Origin: Utricularia gibba
Taxonomy: Eukaryota; Streptophyta; Magnoliopsida; Lamiales; Lentibulariaceae
Direction of reading: 5' to 3'
Length of the DNA: 64,000 bases
Assembly: GCA_002189035.1 (NCBI GenBank)
Contig: CM007992.1
Location: 3,410,001 to 3,474,000 of the forward strand
Positions 1-12,425 of this stretch are shown here, one piece after another. The position numbers and the translations under genes are program-made. The notes below the pieces were generated by a model that did not search any database, was not told where the DNA came from, and saw only the letters and a list, made by a program, of their open reading frames with translations. Every line of letters begins with the position of its first letter. Position 1 is the first letter of the stretch.

Positions 1-2273
1 AAAAAGGAGGAGAAAAAAGCTAAATAACTGTAGGAATATGGAAGATAACTCAGATGGCGAGAGTCCATCGTAGGGAAGATAGGGTGAAGATCACCGTATC
101 AAATCCCCCGCCTCCCATCACCACCGTCCACGTGTGCGTCTGTTGGTGTGAGAGAAACTTTGCAAGGATTTAAACCTTCGTAGGTTAAAATTAATTACAT
201 TTAGCCTCTCTTTAAAATAAATTATTTTATTAAAATAAATTCAAAAGTTCTAAAGTGGTTTTATTTTTAAAAATTAATTTCAATTATAATTACATAATAT
301 ATAATTATTTAGATATAAATAATTCAAATTTTTGGTCGCCACAACAAAACTAATTTCCCTCTCTTTGTTATGGTTTGAGAACATGATACATAGATTTAAT
401 ATTTTTTAGAAAAAAGGTAATTTAAAAATTATATTTCGGTGCTTTAAGATAAAGACGAAAAGGGGCCCACGCGTGGCTCTGGGCAATTCATGTGGGTCCC
501 ACCGACCCCCTCAGGACACAGTCCTCGTCAGCTTTTTATAATCATTGGGAGGAGGGAGGAAGGAATATGATGCTCGCCGGCCCACCAAAAGCTGACTGAG
601 CCTCTCAACTGTAAAGACTAAAGTGAGATTAGGCTTCCTCTAATTCCTCCCTAATCTTAATTACGTGCACGTTTTCACACCAGATTCGGACCACTAATTA
701 CCAACCGCTAATCATAATTAAATCACACCCCTTCACATTTTAGTAAAATAGAATCATTCACAATTTACCTAAAAAATTAATACTAAAATAGATCCTTTAT
801 TTTCATAAATATAATATACCTATCGAATTTTCTAATCACTTCAAAACTTAGAGAATTGGATGCCCCGCAAAAGCCTGGTGTGATTCCATGGTATTGTTTG
901 CGATACCAAATTAGAGGTGTGGGTTATGAAATAACGCAAATGTCTTATCAAAGAATTAGAATCAAAATCATCTAATTTGCGTATTTGGGTAGCGAAACAA
1001 TCCATTCATGGGAATCGAAATTTAGGGGGGCTCAAGTGGGTTCATGGGAACTCAAAGGTGTGAGGGCATGTATACAAATTTTAATTCAATATATGAAATA
1101 GATTGTACTAATGATTAAATCATCTTTATACTGTTAATTAAGTGAAGGTAATATCACAAAATAATTTTTCAATCATTATTTTAAATCATAAAAAAAATTA
1201 AATCACTTGTACAAACAGTTAGTAGTGTTGACTCTTCGATAATGATTGAATTATTTTTTAATGATATTTATTAAATAATGAATGGAGGATTATTTTTTAT
1301 ATTCTAGTTAAATTAAAAACGACTAAATCAAGATGGTTAGGAGGATGGGTGACGTAAGATGCGTATAGTGGTAAAAATGTAAATTGATGTTCTGCAGTGC
1401 AGTGGAATTATTGAGAGAGAGAGAGAACAAGGACATATCCGTCCATGGAAAAATTCCAACCTTTACCGCTTTTTTTTGTTCTTTTCTTTGTTTGGAATGA
1501 CCGGAATTAATTAAATTTTATATAAAAAAAAGCAAGAAAAAAATCAAGCAGACTCTTGATTAAAAGGAAAATTCTCTATATTTTATTTGAAAATTAATTA
1601 TTATGTTCATTTTCTAGTAGATTTTATTTTTTCGTGTTTTCCATTTTAGTATTTTACCTCATTTTTTTAAAAAAATCAAATTATTATAAAAATAATAATT
1701 CACGCCGTACGAGGTGGCACGAGTCCTGGCCCCACTTGCGTATTTATAATTTTCTGCGCCCTTTTCAGTGTGCCCGGAAACCCAGAAAACTTCAAGGATA
1801 CGACGTCGCAGGGCCTCGTGTAACGTTTCCTCGCGTGGATAAAAGAGTATTTTTTTTAATAAAAATAATTACGTCCCTTTCCCGAAGGTGTGTAATTCCT
1901 TTTCTAACCTCCACTTTTGACTTTCGGATAAAGAAGCTGAGAAGAAAGGGAAACTTAGCTTTCTTTCGAACACAAGTGCTGCTAATCATGGTCCAAATCG
2001 CACATCTTCTGGACAAAGAAGGGTGGTTATTGATATGGGGGAGGTGGGTGGAGGAAGGGAGATCTGAACAAGTGTTTATTGCACGGTTAACTACAGTACA
2101 AGGGAACAGCACCGGAGTTGCAATGTACACAGACAGACCTGAAACCCCTTCTGCGCCATAAAATGCAGAAGAGATGACTGGAAAAGAAAAAATCCCTGAC
2201 TCTTCATCGCCACTGGTACTCCATTAACAGTAGGGGATGGCGGATTGCAGAGAAGATGAGCATCAGATAATCA
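1..2273. other. AT-rich intergenic stretch
   Basis: I recognise no gene here. The left part is AT-rich, with a GA microsatellite near 1411-1425 and GGGCCCAC and GTGGGTCCCAC motifs near 464-503 that resemble TCP-factor sites. Open frames on both strands between 1634 and 2161 overlap each other, are rich in basic and aromatic residues, and match no family I know. The right end probably includes the 3' UTR of the minus-strand DUF506 gene. Confidence 0.6.
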
Positions 2274-3584
2274 TTAGAGTTTTGTTTGACCTTTTTCCCT
2301 CTGGGTTTCATTGAGGAGTGAAGCTAGACCGGTGATCACCACCATCTTGTTTCCCTTCTCCAAGCTGTTGGGCTTCACCGGCGATTTGGGTTCCTCTGAG
2401 AAGATCAGATTCAGTTCTCCGGGTTGGGGATCGGAGATTTGGGTCTCTGTGTTTTTGGGGTCGTCTGATTTGATCTGGGTGAGGCGAGTGTGGGGGCCGA
2501 GCCACTTGGATTTCACGTACTCGGGTTTGCGCCATGGCGCGATGTGCATCCCTTTTTTCTTGAGACTCAGACGCGCCGCCTCCGTCGCGACGGAGATGAT
2601 TTGGAGGAGGCGATCTGGTTTTCCGACGAATACTTGTGGTAGAATTTGTAAGATCGCCTTGTAGCTGCTTGTTGATCGAGCGATTTCGAACTCCGATCGG
2701 AAATCCACGTCGATTATCAATCTTTCCCCCTCGATTACCACATCTATGTATTCGTATTCACCTGGAAAAACACGTAAATCAGATCTTCAACAAGGGATTT
2801 TCAGATCTGGATTAACTCCAGAACGTAAAGGTCGGATGATAAATGAGAATTTGAACAAAAAAGATGAGATCTTTACCAGCAGGAACAGTGGGAGTTTTTT
2901 CCCATTTAGATCTGCAAACAGAGGCATCATAGCCAAGCGCAATAAGCCCATCCACGACATTTTTTCTCATTTCATCTCTTGGTTTGCAAGTTTTGTTGTT
3001 CTTCTCCACGATTTTTGAAGTATCAGCAAGCAGATTTCTTTCGACCAAACTCGCACAAGGAACCAAACTCTGCAGAGGGAAAAAAATGAAACATGGGTCA
3101 TAAGAAATAAAGAAAATGGACTGAGGCTCCGTGAAGGGGAAGCACCAGAAAAAAATCTCAGTACCTTGAGAGTATCTGAAGGATCACTGAAGGAAGAATT
3201 AGATGACAAGGATTCGGAGAAGATATCGACCTCATCGTCGGAAGTGTCGTTGCTGTTACCGTGAAAGCAGTTGCACCGACTCCGGCCACATTTCGCCGAT
3301 GGAACCGCTGATTGCTTCTCGTTTCCGTCTTCTATGAAATTCCGAACCATCTTGTCTAGACATACAGAGCTCGGCTCAAACTCAGCAACCGCCGGCGCCG
3401 TGGTCGCCGCAGCCACCGGCTCCTTTTCTCCTCCGGTAGCCGGTTGCTTCTCAGTTAGGGAAATCTTCAGAACACCATTGAATGGTCTGTCAAACAGCCG
3501 CTTCAGACGCGATTTTAGAACCAAGGGCTTCACCGTCTCCCCTTGGATCAAATCAATCGGCTGAACTCTCGTCGGAAAAGGCAT
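2274..3584 (-). CDS. DUF506 (PDDEXK-like) plant protein
   Basis: The gene encodes a plant-specific DUF506 protein, a family placed in the PDDEXK nuclease-like superfamily whose biochemical role is not established. Three exons join in frame: 3165-3584, 2877-3069 and 2761-2274, giving 366 residues. The start at 3584 was chosen because MPFPTRVQPIDL matches the usual family N-terminus; an upstream in-frame ATG at 3614 would add ten residues. Family landmarks are the GLIALGYDASVCRSKWEK region in exon 2, then GEYEYIDV, and RLIIDVDFRSEFEIARS with QVFVGKPDRL in exon 3. The middle of exon 1 is acidic and serine-rich with an RCNCF cysteine cluster. A TATA-like box lies about 450 bp upstream of the start, leaving a long leader with short upstream frames. 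The family call is confident; function is unknown. Confidence 0.9.
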
Positions 3585-3665
3585 TTCCCCCAAATCCCAA
3601 CTCCAACAATTCAAAAAAAACCCCCCAAAATCCAGATAACAATACAGCCAGGCGTTAATTCAACT

Positions 3666-3878
3666 TCACAATCCTCCGATCACCATCATCTCAAAGAGAT
3701 GGCAACACCAGAGAATCAAATTAACTCGAGCGAGAAACAACAAAAGCAAAAACAAGGAAAAATTCACGCACTGAAGAAAGCCACACGAAACCCGTAGCTT
3801 TCCATCACAGCTGTTGGGGAAAAAAACGTGACGATGATGAAAGGAAACACGAGCAATGTGTGTGTTATAGTTTTTCAC
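3666..3878 (-). other. Candidate upstream ORF(s) in the DUF506 leader
   Basis: Two upstream frames lie in the presumed 5' leader of the DUF506 gene. One runs from 3878 to 3666 (70 codons, with a leucine/phenylalanine-rich middle). A shorter one runs from 3805 to 3764 and encodes MESYGFRVAFFSA (13 residues). A pyrimidine-rich run ending in AACAG just before the shorter frame could be a leader-intron acceptor, which would decide which frame is in the mRNA. I recall that related Arabidopsis DUF506 genes carry a conserved-peptide uORF, but I cannot confirm that either peptide matches it. Confidence 0.35.
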
Positions 3879-4035
3879 ATAAACCGCTTAGCAACACGCC
3901 GGAACACTCTATCCCCCGGGAAACGCCATTAACGGCGGTTACATAATTCCTTCCTGCAATTCTCCTCCGTATTTTTCCCCTTTCTTTTTCCTATTTATTT
4001 TTTTTTCACCCAAGACGAAATGGGAGTGAGGCGGG

Positions 4036-4044
4036 TTTATATAG
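4036..4044 (-). promoter_or_regulatory. TATA-like box of the DUF506 gene
   Basis: On the minus strand this reads CTATATAAA, within a GC-richer context about 450 bp upstream of the chosen start codon. It is the best core-promoter candidate and implies transcription starting roughly 30 bp further on, with a 5' leader of around 420 nt. Confidence 0.45.
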
Positions 4045-4079
4045 CAGCTTCAGCTCCGTGACACTGTCAAAATGCCACG

Positions 4080-7000
4080 TGGACAACCCACACAACACCA
4101 TAGCAAAATATCCCTTTTTTTTTTCTCGTATTCATTTAAATTACTACCACCCCAATTAAATCAGGGTTTTGCTATAGAGAATAATATATATATATCTTTA
4201 AATTCTTTTTTGTAATTTTAGGGTAAACCTCATCCAATAATTATACATTTTTCGATTGCATTATAATATAATATTATAGAATGAGAATGCAAAAAACAAG
4301 TAGATATTTTTTTTTCATATTCAAATAATTTAAATTCTCATTCTTAAAAAATACATTCATTCATATAATACATAAATGAACTCATTATAATTTTTCTCAT
4401 TATCATTCTTAATAAAATAAGAATTTAAATGAAGAAAGTGCATAGAATATGCCCTATGTAAAAAAAAAAAAAATCATAATTGAATGCCCCACAGCAATAC
4501 CTTTCGAATACCCCTTAATAAGTTTGAAGGAAGGGTGAATAAATCTTAGGCTAATCCCACATCCATTACGAACGGAATAAAGGAATAGTTTAGATAAGTC
4601 ATTTTTCTCTAATCTTGTATAATATTTTTTCTGTATAAGAGAAGAATGTAAAATTGTAAAAATTGAATATTTAAAATTGATAATATCATATAAAAAAAGA
4701 ATGAGTTTGTTACATTTGATAGTAGAGCATCACAAAGAATAGTGGAAATACAATTTATATAAATCATAAGAGTTATCATGCTTGAAATGTATAACATCAT
4801 ACAAGAATAGTATCGTTTTGTATCATAAAATTTGAATTTGAATCACATTAATTAAACACTATCTAAAAAACTCCAAACCCTCTAAACAATCACAAAAACG
4901 AAAAGATTGCTCCCCAAAACCGGAAGTCCCAAAAAAATAAAACCGCAATTAGTGTTTAATCAAACCCATAATTAGTAAAACAAACCAAATTCAACCTAAC
5001 CGATCCCCAACCGCTAACTGATTAAAAATAGATTTAAAATTAAAGATGGAAAATAAATGCCAGCTGTATTTCAGATGTGAGATGCGTGTTTGATTGGACA
5101 AAGGGGAAATCGAAAAATTCCCGTCCCTAAAATTAGGGTTTCAGTTAAATAATTTCGCTTCATGTTCAGGTCATATCATGCGTATCCGTGATCAATTATG
5201 CGATCGTACGGCAGGAGCATGAGCGTTTATGATGATCTAACGGTTGGAGATCCTACAGAATTAGGTTTTTTTTTATTTCAAAAAAAAGAAAGCAGTAAAA
5301 GTTAATGGGAGTTATTTACTGTCAGTGATTTAGGCACAATAAAAGCCTTAAATTCAAAATGCAGGTGTAATTATTAACCTCGCAAGCCTTCAGAAAATAT
5401 AAATGACCACTGGCTTTATTAATTTATTATCCTCCCTATTATTAAAAATAACGCGTCGAATAATGCCCTCAATAATTTTCGATTCAATTCCTTCCCCAAA
5501 AACACCCTTTTAAAATCATCAATCCAAATACAAATTTTTATCTAAATGAGATCATAGGTCAAATCTATTTACATACTAATTTTTATTTTAAAAATATTAT
5601 TAGATTCACAGTCATCTTTTATGATAATATCCGTTTTTACATTATGTAGAAAATGCAAAATGTAACATATGACAAACCAAATTTTACATTGCTGAATATT
5701 AGACGTAGGTGTAATTAATTTGCATAGAAAAAATAAAAAATATATATGTTTAATATATGATGGTATTTAAGTAATGAGGAATCATTATTTATTTTATATA
5801 AATTTTATAATTATATTAATTTATATTCTTTAATACAAATTAATATCTTTGGTTCCGTACCACACCGTTTGCATTTGAACACAGTTCATTTGTCATCAAT
5901 TATTTTATTCAAAAATAGTAAAATGACAAAATTGAATCTGGTTGGAGATAATTGTTGAGGGGGCCCGGGATGTTACCGTCCACGAATTTAAATATGAAAT
6001 AATAAGTGGATAAGATAAAAGCAAAAGTAATATAAAATAACCGAGATAAAAGCCCCAAGATATTTGTGATATCTTTCAATCTGGTGGCTGCTATTTTTCC
6101 ATCATTTCTTTTACAAATTAAATGGAAAATTAAATAATTTTTTTTTACCAAAATTGATTAGAAAATTGTCAATTTTAGGGTCACATTTGGACAAGTACCT
6201 AGAAAAAATGACTGTTTTAAGATGGGACTAATTGAGTAGGTAGTACCAAAATTTGGAAGTTCGTCAAATCAATTATATTGTAATAAATTATTTATGACTT
6301 TCAAGGTTAAACCAAATTCTATTTTATAAGAAGTAATGTTTTAGAATCAATTCAATTCTATAAACTTATAACATATAATTATTAATAAGTATGAATAAAC
6401 ATGTCATATACTTATTAAAATAAATTTTCTTTTTTTATACTTCAAATATGAATTCATTATATAATAATTATTTTAAAATTTTTTGTAAACATATATCAAT
6501 TATCATTTTATAACAATTTTAAATTCTCTTCTCCATTCCTAAATATGAATAATTGGTTGTCATAGAATTGTTATTTATTTTGGTAATTAAAAAATCATAT
6601 ATTGTTATTTTTAAATCGAATATAATTAATCTTTACTATTTTCATCATGTTGATAAAATTAGTCTGTTTTAATTGGCATTATATATAGTATAAAAATAAT
6701 AAAAATGGGGGATGACGTCATATATAGCGTAAGAATAAGGAAGTTGTTGACAAAAAGGCGTTGGTTTAGCCCCACGAATGGGAAATGCACCCTATTCCTA
6801 CAAGGGAAACGTTGCAGAAGCCAGACTATTTATGCGAATAAAGCGACACTCTTTTGGCAGGTAGTCAACAACTGGGGCCCATTACCCCAATTGGTGAGCC
6901 CCACACCAACCGATACCAATCAGAGTAAGTTATCTGGTGAAAAATTAAATTAAAATAAGGTGGTGGGCCGGGTGTGATCAAACTCCACGTGGTGACTGTT

Positions 7001-7190
7001 CATTGGAGGGAGTACCTGGACCTCGCGCACATTGAACCGGAACTCGAGGGGCAAGTTAACTGAATTGATTAATAGTTCCGCGGGGTCCGCGATATATAGT
7101 GCCCACGAGATATTTCAGATTTGAAAACCACGCACCGCACACACTGCGTTTTGTGTTTTGCCGCGCTCTTGTTCTTTCTGGGAAACGTTC
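4080..7190. other. AT-rich spacer and DMC1 promoter region
   Basis: Roughly 3 kb of AT-rich DNA lies between the divergently transcribed DUF506 and DMC1 genes. No frame resembles a known protein. The last 500 bp before DMC1 are less AT-rich and contain GGGGCCCATT near 6875 and a GC-rich block near 7075-7100, presumably promoter DNA. Confidence 0.55.
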
Positions 7191-7209
7191 TCCGTCTGGA
7201 AGCTAGAGA

Positions 7210-9582
7210 ATGATCGCGTTCAAGTAGTAGTCGTCAATGATGCATTGTTTTAGTTTGATTGCTGGATCGAGTTGTTGTGCATATGGTTGACATTGATTTT
7301 TTGTTTGATCTACAGAACAGAAGAGCACAGTCAGCAGCTGCAGATCGTTGAGAGAGAGGAGATCGAAGATGAAGAGGATCTGTTCGAAGCGATTGATAAA
7401 CGTACTTGTTTTTCTTTTCTTTCGTTTCCATTTTGCAGCTATTTGCAACACCTTAATTTCGGTGTTTTCTGTTAATTGAAAAAGTTTAAGCACTTCTTCC
7501 GCCTTAATTCCATGCACATTTCTTTACTGGATCGAAGATCGGATGTATCCAGTTGATTTAACAGCGTCTCTGCCGTTTTTTCTCACCTTTTTTGCAGTCA
7601 CCGCTTATGGAATAAACGCAGGGGACGTGAAGAAGCTTCAGGATGCTGGGATTTATACATGTAACGGTGTAATGATGCACACTAAGAAGGTGATGTTGCA
7701 AAGCATCATTTCTTTTGTATTCGTTTGACATCGATGAACAAATAATAGTCAACATGTTTGAATCAAACAGAGCTTGACCAGTATCAAAGGACTGTCTGAG
7801 GCTAAAGTGGACAAGATATGCGAAGCTGTCGATAAGATAGTGGTAACCCACTCAGTTTCATGCGGTAATTTTGTAGAACCTAGATGAATTATGGACCTCC
7901 AATGACGCCTCATCTTTCTCAGAATTCTGGTTATATCACTGGGAGCGATGCCCTGCTTAAGGTGAGATATTCTGTTGTTTAGGGAGTTTAACGTGTGACT
8001 TTATTACTCAACGACGGATTTTCTGACTCTGATGTCGTTGCATTGGTACAGCGAAAATCAGTAGTTCGTATCACAACTGGGAGTCAAGCTCTTGATGAGC
8101 TTCTAGGGGGTATTTTGAAGTCTCTAACACCCTTTTTTCTTTCTTGTGTTTATCTCATATGCACAGCATAAATCACTATTCTTCATGCTGTAGGTGGAAT
8201 AGAAACCTCGGCCATAACTGAAGCTTTTGGAGAATTCAGGTGACAATTTCTCCAATGGAATGAAACTCCTCGGTGAAATTATATTATATTTTGCCAAGTT
8301 GAAATTACTATCCTTAACGTATATCATCATTTGATCCAGATCAGGAAAAACACAGCTGGCTCACACCCTTTGTGTCTCGACACAGGTTCTTCATGCACAA
8401 TAGCACTGTTAAATCCCTGTCTGAAGACTCCACAGATTGCATTTTAGTTATAACCATTCCATCTCGATTGTTTCGGCAGCTACCCATAAATTTGAGAGGA
8501 GGCAATGGAAAGGTTGCTTACATCGACACAGAGGGCACGTTGTAATTTTTTTTCTATCCTTTTCCGTTACTTCTCTGAGTTGGTCTGCTACTTCAACGTT
8601 ATTTAACTGTGTTTGACATTTTACAGTCGGCCAGATCGCATAATACCCATAGCTGAAAGGTTCGGAATGGATCCAGGAGCTGTACTGGACAATGTGAGAG
8701 CGACAAAACTCATGGTTCAATACCGCTCACTGGTTGTTTTCTCGTATTTCATCGTTCGTTTCGTAATTGTGGAAGATCGTATATGCTCGTGCCTACACAT
8801 ACGAGCATCAGTACAACTTGCTTCTTGGCCTGGCTGCGAAAATGGCTGAAGAGCCCTTCAAACTTCTGGTAAGCTAATATTCCGTTGTCATCTAAGAATG
8901 AAAGTCTACAATTCCAAAGTGGGAATAAGTTTCTAGCTGCAATTTCAGATTGTCGATTCAGTGATTGCCCTCTTTCGAGTCGATTTCACGGGAAGAGGAG
9001 AACTCGCAGACCGTCAGGTTCATCCACATTGGTTCAATTGTTTCGCTCATTGGTTTGTACCGTGTCAGCTGTCACTAACCCCAAGTGATTTCCTATTCCC
9101 AGCAAAAGCTGGCCCAAATGCTCTCACGGATGACAAAAATCGCAGAAGAGTTCAATGTTGCTGTGTACATGACCAACCAGGGTAGGCATTCTTCATCTGC
9201 TCATTTTTCTCCCAGTCTTATAAAACCAGTCATCCGTGCTAACTGGTAGACTACTGACTGATCCTTCAGTCATAGCTGATCCTGGCGGTGGAGTCTTCAT
9301 ATCAGACCCAAAGAAGCCAGCAGGAGGACATGTTCTGGCTCATGCAGCCACCATAAGGCTCATGTTCCGAAAAGGCAAAGCCGAACAACGGGTTTGCAAA
9401 GTATTCGATGCTCCGAATCTCCCTGAAGCCGAAGCCATATCCTTTTTTCACATTCATTCCATAAACATAGTCTCATTCATACGCAATAAAAAAGAAACTG
9501 CCCTGTCAACTTGAGCAAGTTGTCCTTAGCTGGGAACGTCTTCCAGATAACCCCAGGTGGAATTGCAGATGCAAAGGACTGA
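7210..9582 (+). CDS. DMC1: Meiotic recombinase DMC1
   Basis: DMC1 is the meiosis-specific RecA/RAD51-family strand-exchange protein that forms filaments on single-stranded DNA during homologous recombination. Fifteen exons join in frame to 344 residues, the family length: 7210-7223, 7316-7401, 7598-7689, 7771-7842, 7923-7961, 8052-8109, 8194-8239, 8340-8385, 8480-8541, 8627-8693, 8776-8868, 8949-9017, 9103-9181, 9270-9436 and 9538-9582. The 14-nt first exon (MIAFK) was chosen because it splices in phase to [15 protein letters not shown]. The helix-hairpin-helix region lies in exons 3-4, Walker A is GEFRSGKTQ, Walker B is [14 protein letters not shown], and the protein ends GGIADAKD. Fourteen junctions are plausible; thirteen are GT-AG and the last intron is AT-AC. 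Exon 11 has a weak acceptor. The gene appears intact. Confidence 0.96.
9437..9537 (+). other. U12-type AT-AC intron, last intron of DMC1
   Basis: The 101-nt intron starts ATATCCTT, the full minor-spliceosome AT-AC donor consensus, and ends in AC. A branch-site-like TCCTTAGC lies at 9523-9530, about ten nucleotides from the acceptor, as U12 introns require. Removing it joins EAEA to [14 protein letters not shown] in frame, as in other DMC1 proteins. No usable GT donor lies nearby, and read-through would end after a non-homologous tail. Confidence 0.85.
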
Positions 9583-11974
9583 ACGGTATATATTCTTCTT
9601 ATCTTATCTGGTAATCCTAATTCTCATCCTCCATATCTGTGGTTGTTTACGAAAAATGTAGCGCTTAAACACTACCACATTTTCCTATTCCTTGCGTCAT
9701 CCATAGTGCCAGATGCATACCATTCATTTTTCCAAGTCAGTATCGCTAGGTAAATCCAAAGCATTCCTAGTGGGTTTAAAAGGAACCTTGCCAATACCTT
9801 CTTCGGTGATCAGAATTTCCCAGACCAGTCTGCTTAACTACCAATACCTTGAAAGTCATTCTGCGTTTCCCAGAAAAAAAAAGGTGCATTTCTATCCTGC
9901 ATTTGCCATAACTCAAAATCACCCTGGAGAATACATACCATGGTAACCGTGAATCCCCCCCTATCCGGACGGAGTCGCGATTCAATCGAACAAAATCATC
10001 AACAGAGATGCGCCGATCGGAGAGAGAATGGCCTTGGAAAAAAGTGCGGTTTGGACGTCGGAAGTAATCCATCTGTGAGAGCCGCCGAAACAGAAAAACA
10101 GCATCATGATCATCCCGCGCGCATCCGTGGGCCTTGGCAACGCATTCTTGGAAAACTGCCAACATTTTTCTTGTCTTTCTCGATGTCAACAAAATCGACC
10201 GTTGAAATCCATGTACACTTTTGGTATTTGGCTGCAAAGTTTAGATATATGGAGGAATACCTTAATAAAAATTATTCGATGGAAGAATATTATAAATTAT
10301 ATTATATATATTTAATTGAAAAAATTGTATAATATACATATATATAACTACATTTTTAATGTTCTTAATATACATAAAAAAAAGAAACATGAGAAGAGAG
10401 AAAGGTCGTGTTTACATAAACCGATCTTGAGTTGGATGTATAAACAGTAAGTTGGTTTATTTTTACTTGTTTACAACCCTCCAACCAAACATTGGGTTAA
10501 AGTTAAATCCAACTCTAAACTCACATAAAAACTCCAACCAAACCCGCTTCCTAGACATGGAGGGAGATAGATGGGTTCCTAGTAATGAACAACATCTACT
10601 TGGTGTGTTGTAGAGGACACGGGGTGAAAAATGAACATCCGCAACAGCAGTAGGATATGTGTGCACTGCATCCCCTTTTGCAGACTCCTCTCCGTTACCT
10701 TTCAAACAGGGAATGGAGTTTGCCCAAATCTGGCCGACACCGCAAGGAATCAATATGACATCTTTGTCTTGTTGTTCACATCTCCTTTTTGACCACTCCC
10801 AACACCCCCGGCCCTTTATGTTTTCATCTCCATCCCAACTCATCTAAGGGGTTTATTATCAATCACATTAATCTCCACTATTTCACTATTTTTCTTATTT
10901 TCACATCATATTTCTTTTTCTCCACATCATATTCATTCTTATTTTATTATATATCAAATATTTCATCATTTTATTTTCAACGATCATCAATTTTTCATCA
11001 AATATTTCATCACTTTATTTGTTAACCCAATTCCACGTGTTCTTTCACTCAGATTTTGTTGTAAATCAAACATGAAGAAAAAGAAAATATCAAAACATCA
11101 AACATGTAAAATATTGTCTTAAATTACTTCTTAATTCTCTAAAGTTGAATATATACGTATACTCTAAACTTTATTTCGAAATTTTAACTCGATCTAATAA
11201 ATTAAAACTTTGCATACATCCGAAACCCAATTCCCTCTCAAACCCATCAAATCTAGATCCAACTTTCTCTCAAACTCATCAAATTTAATAAATTGACATA
11301 TTATATAAACTAATTTAAAATCGTTTCAACTAATAATGTAGGATAATCATCTATTCTCTAATACTATTATTCTAACAGATTTCTCCATGGCACCAAGCAA
11401 TTTCATGTCATTTTTGCCGCAACCCCTCCGTCCGAAGGGATGAAGAGTTCATCATTGAGGTGCAATTAATATGGAGATTTTCACCCATTTCACCGTAGGT
11501 TTGCGACACGCATGGAGATATCCTCATGGGTGGTTGATATCTCCTACGTGCACTGAAATGTTATGGATATAGGTAGTATTTTGATTTTTGATGATTACGG
11601 TAAAAATGTCGCACTATCTATTTTAAAATTGTAAATATCTTGTTTTAATGATGAAAAAATGTGTAAATTCTATTAATGGGATCGGTGTGAATGATAAATT
11701 CTTCATACAACATCAATACATTGCTAAAAAATCAAATTTGGGAGGCCACAACTTTACTATTGTATTAATATATTTAATACATAGAAAGTAAAAAAGTGAA
11801 TATTCTCATGGAATTTATATAGAACGGATTGAGAGAATTCAATTACAATTATGTTATTGAATACAAAATAAATGAATTGTTATTCGAACTACTTTTGACA
11901 ATTCGAACAAATATCTCGACAATTTTCATAACTCTTACTTTTTTGTAATATTTGAAAGCATCAAATTGTTAAAG
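9583..11974. other. Spacer with unresolved ORFs
   Basis: The interval starts with the DMC1 3' UTR. A less AT-rich patch at 9700-10240 has a minus-strand open frame (10237-9776) containing a possible first exon that starts with MDYFRRPNRTFFQGHS and ends at a GTATGT donor near 9940. I do not recognise the protein. A second patch at 10428-10842 is flanked by imperfect inverted repeats. The rest is AT-rich with no recognisable gene. Confidence 0.4.
10428..10842. repeat. Possible inverted-repeat-bounded element
   Basis: The left edge reads TGAGTTGGATG and the right edge, read on the other strand, TGAGTTGGGATG, enclosing about 415 bp. Similarity continues weakly inward (AAACA-type sequence on both sides). 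No clear target duplication was seen and the internal open frames match nothing I know. This could be a small non-autonomous DNA transposon or chance. Confidence 0.25.
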
Positions 11975-12250
11975 CATTTTTATTCGTTTTCGGAAATGTT
12001 GACATGATATTTCTGAAAATTGAATTATTCAGTTTTTGTTATTAAGTTTATGTTACGTTTATATTCATTTTCGGAAATCATAATATTAAAATAAATATTA
12101 TAAATAATATTTTAAACCATTTATGAAAGTAAAACGAGTTTCATCATTTCTATTTCCTGAAAAAAATGAAAAACAAGTTTAATGATTTCAGAAATATGTA
12201 TCTCATTTTCGAAAATGCCATATCAATATTTCTGGAAATGAGTAAATATG
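11975..12250 (+). mobile_element. MITE, hAT-like, copy 1
   Basis: This 276-bp non-coding element has imperfect terminal inverted repeats of about 40 bp: the left end runs CATTTTTATTCGTTTTCGG and the right end, read on the other strand, CATATTTACTCATTTCCAG. The whole unit aligns with 32756-33017 in the opposite orientation, including the shared internal stretch TATTAAGTTTATGTTA. No clear target duplication flanks this copy, so it is probably older or more decayed. It sits just beyond the 3' end of the FORKED-like gene. Confidence 0.7.
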
Positions 12251-12425
12251 ATCTTATTGATTGTACATTCATATAATTTAATAATTAATTAAATTCATAA
12301 TCTTTCACATTCAAAAAAAAAAAAGAAAAAAAAAACAGGGTTTGGTGTTGCGGGCATCCGACACTAAACACAAGCAAGACAAGGTAATGAATGGATGCCA
12401 TGCCACCCACTGTGGAGAGCAGCTC

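Noticed and set aside
1634-2161. A 175-codon plus-strand frame at the left edge
   Set aside because: It overlaps another frame on the opposite strand, has an AT-driven start, and contains no recognisable domain.
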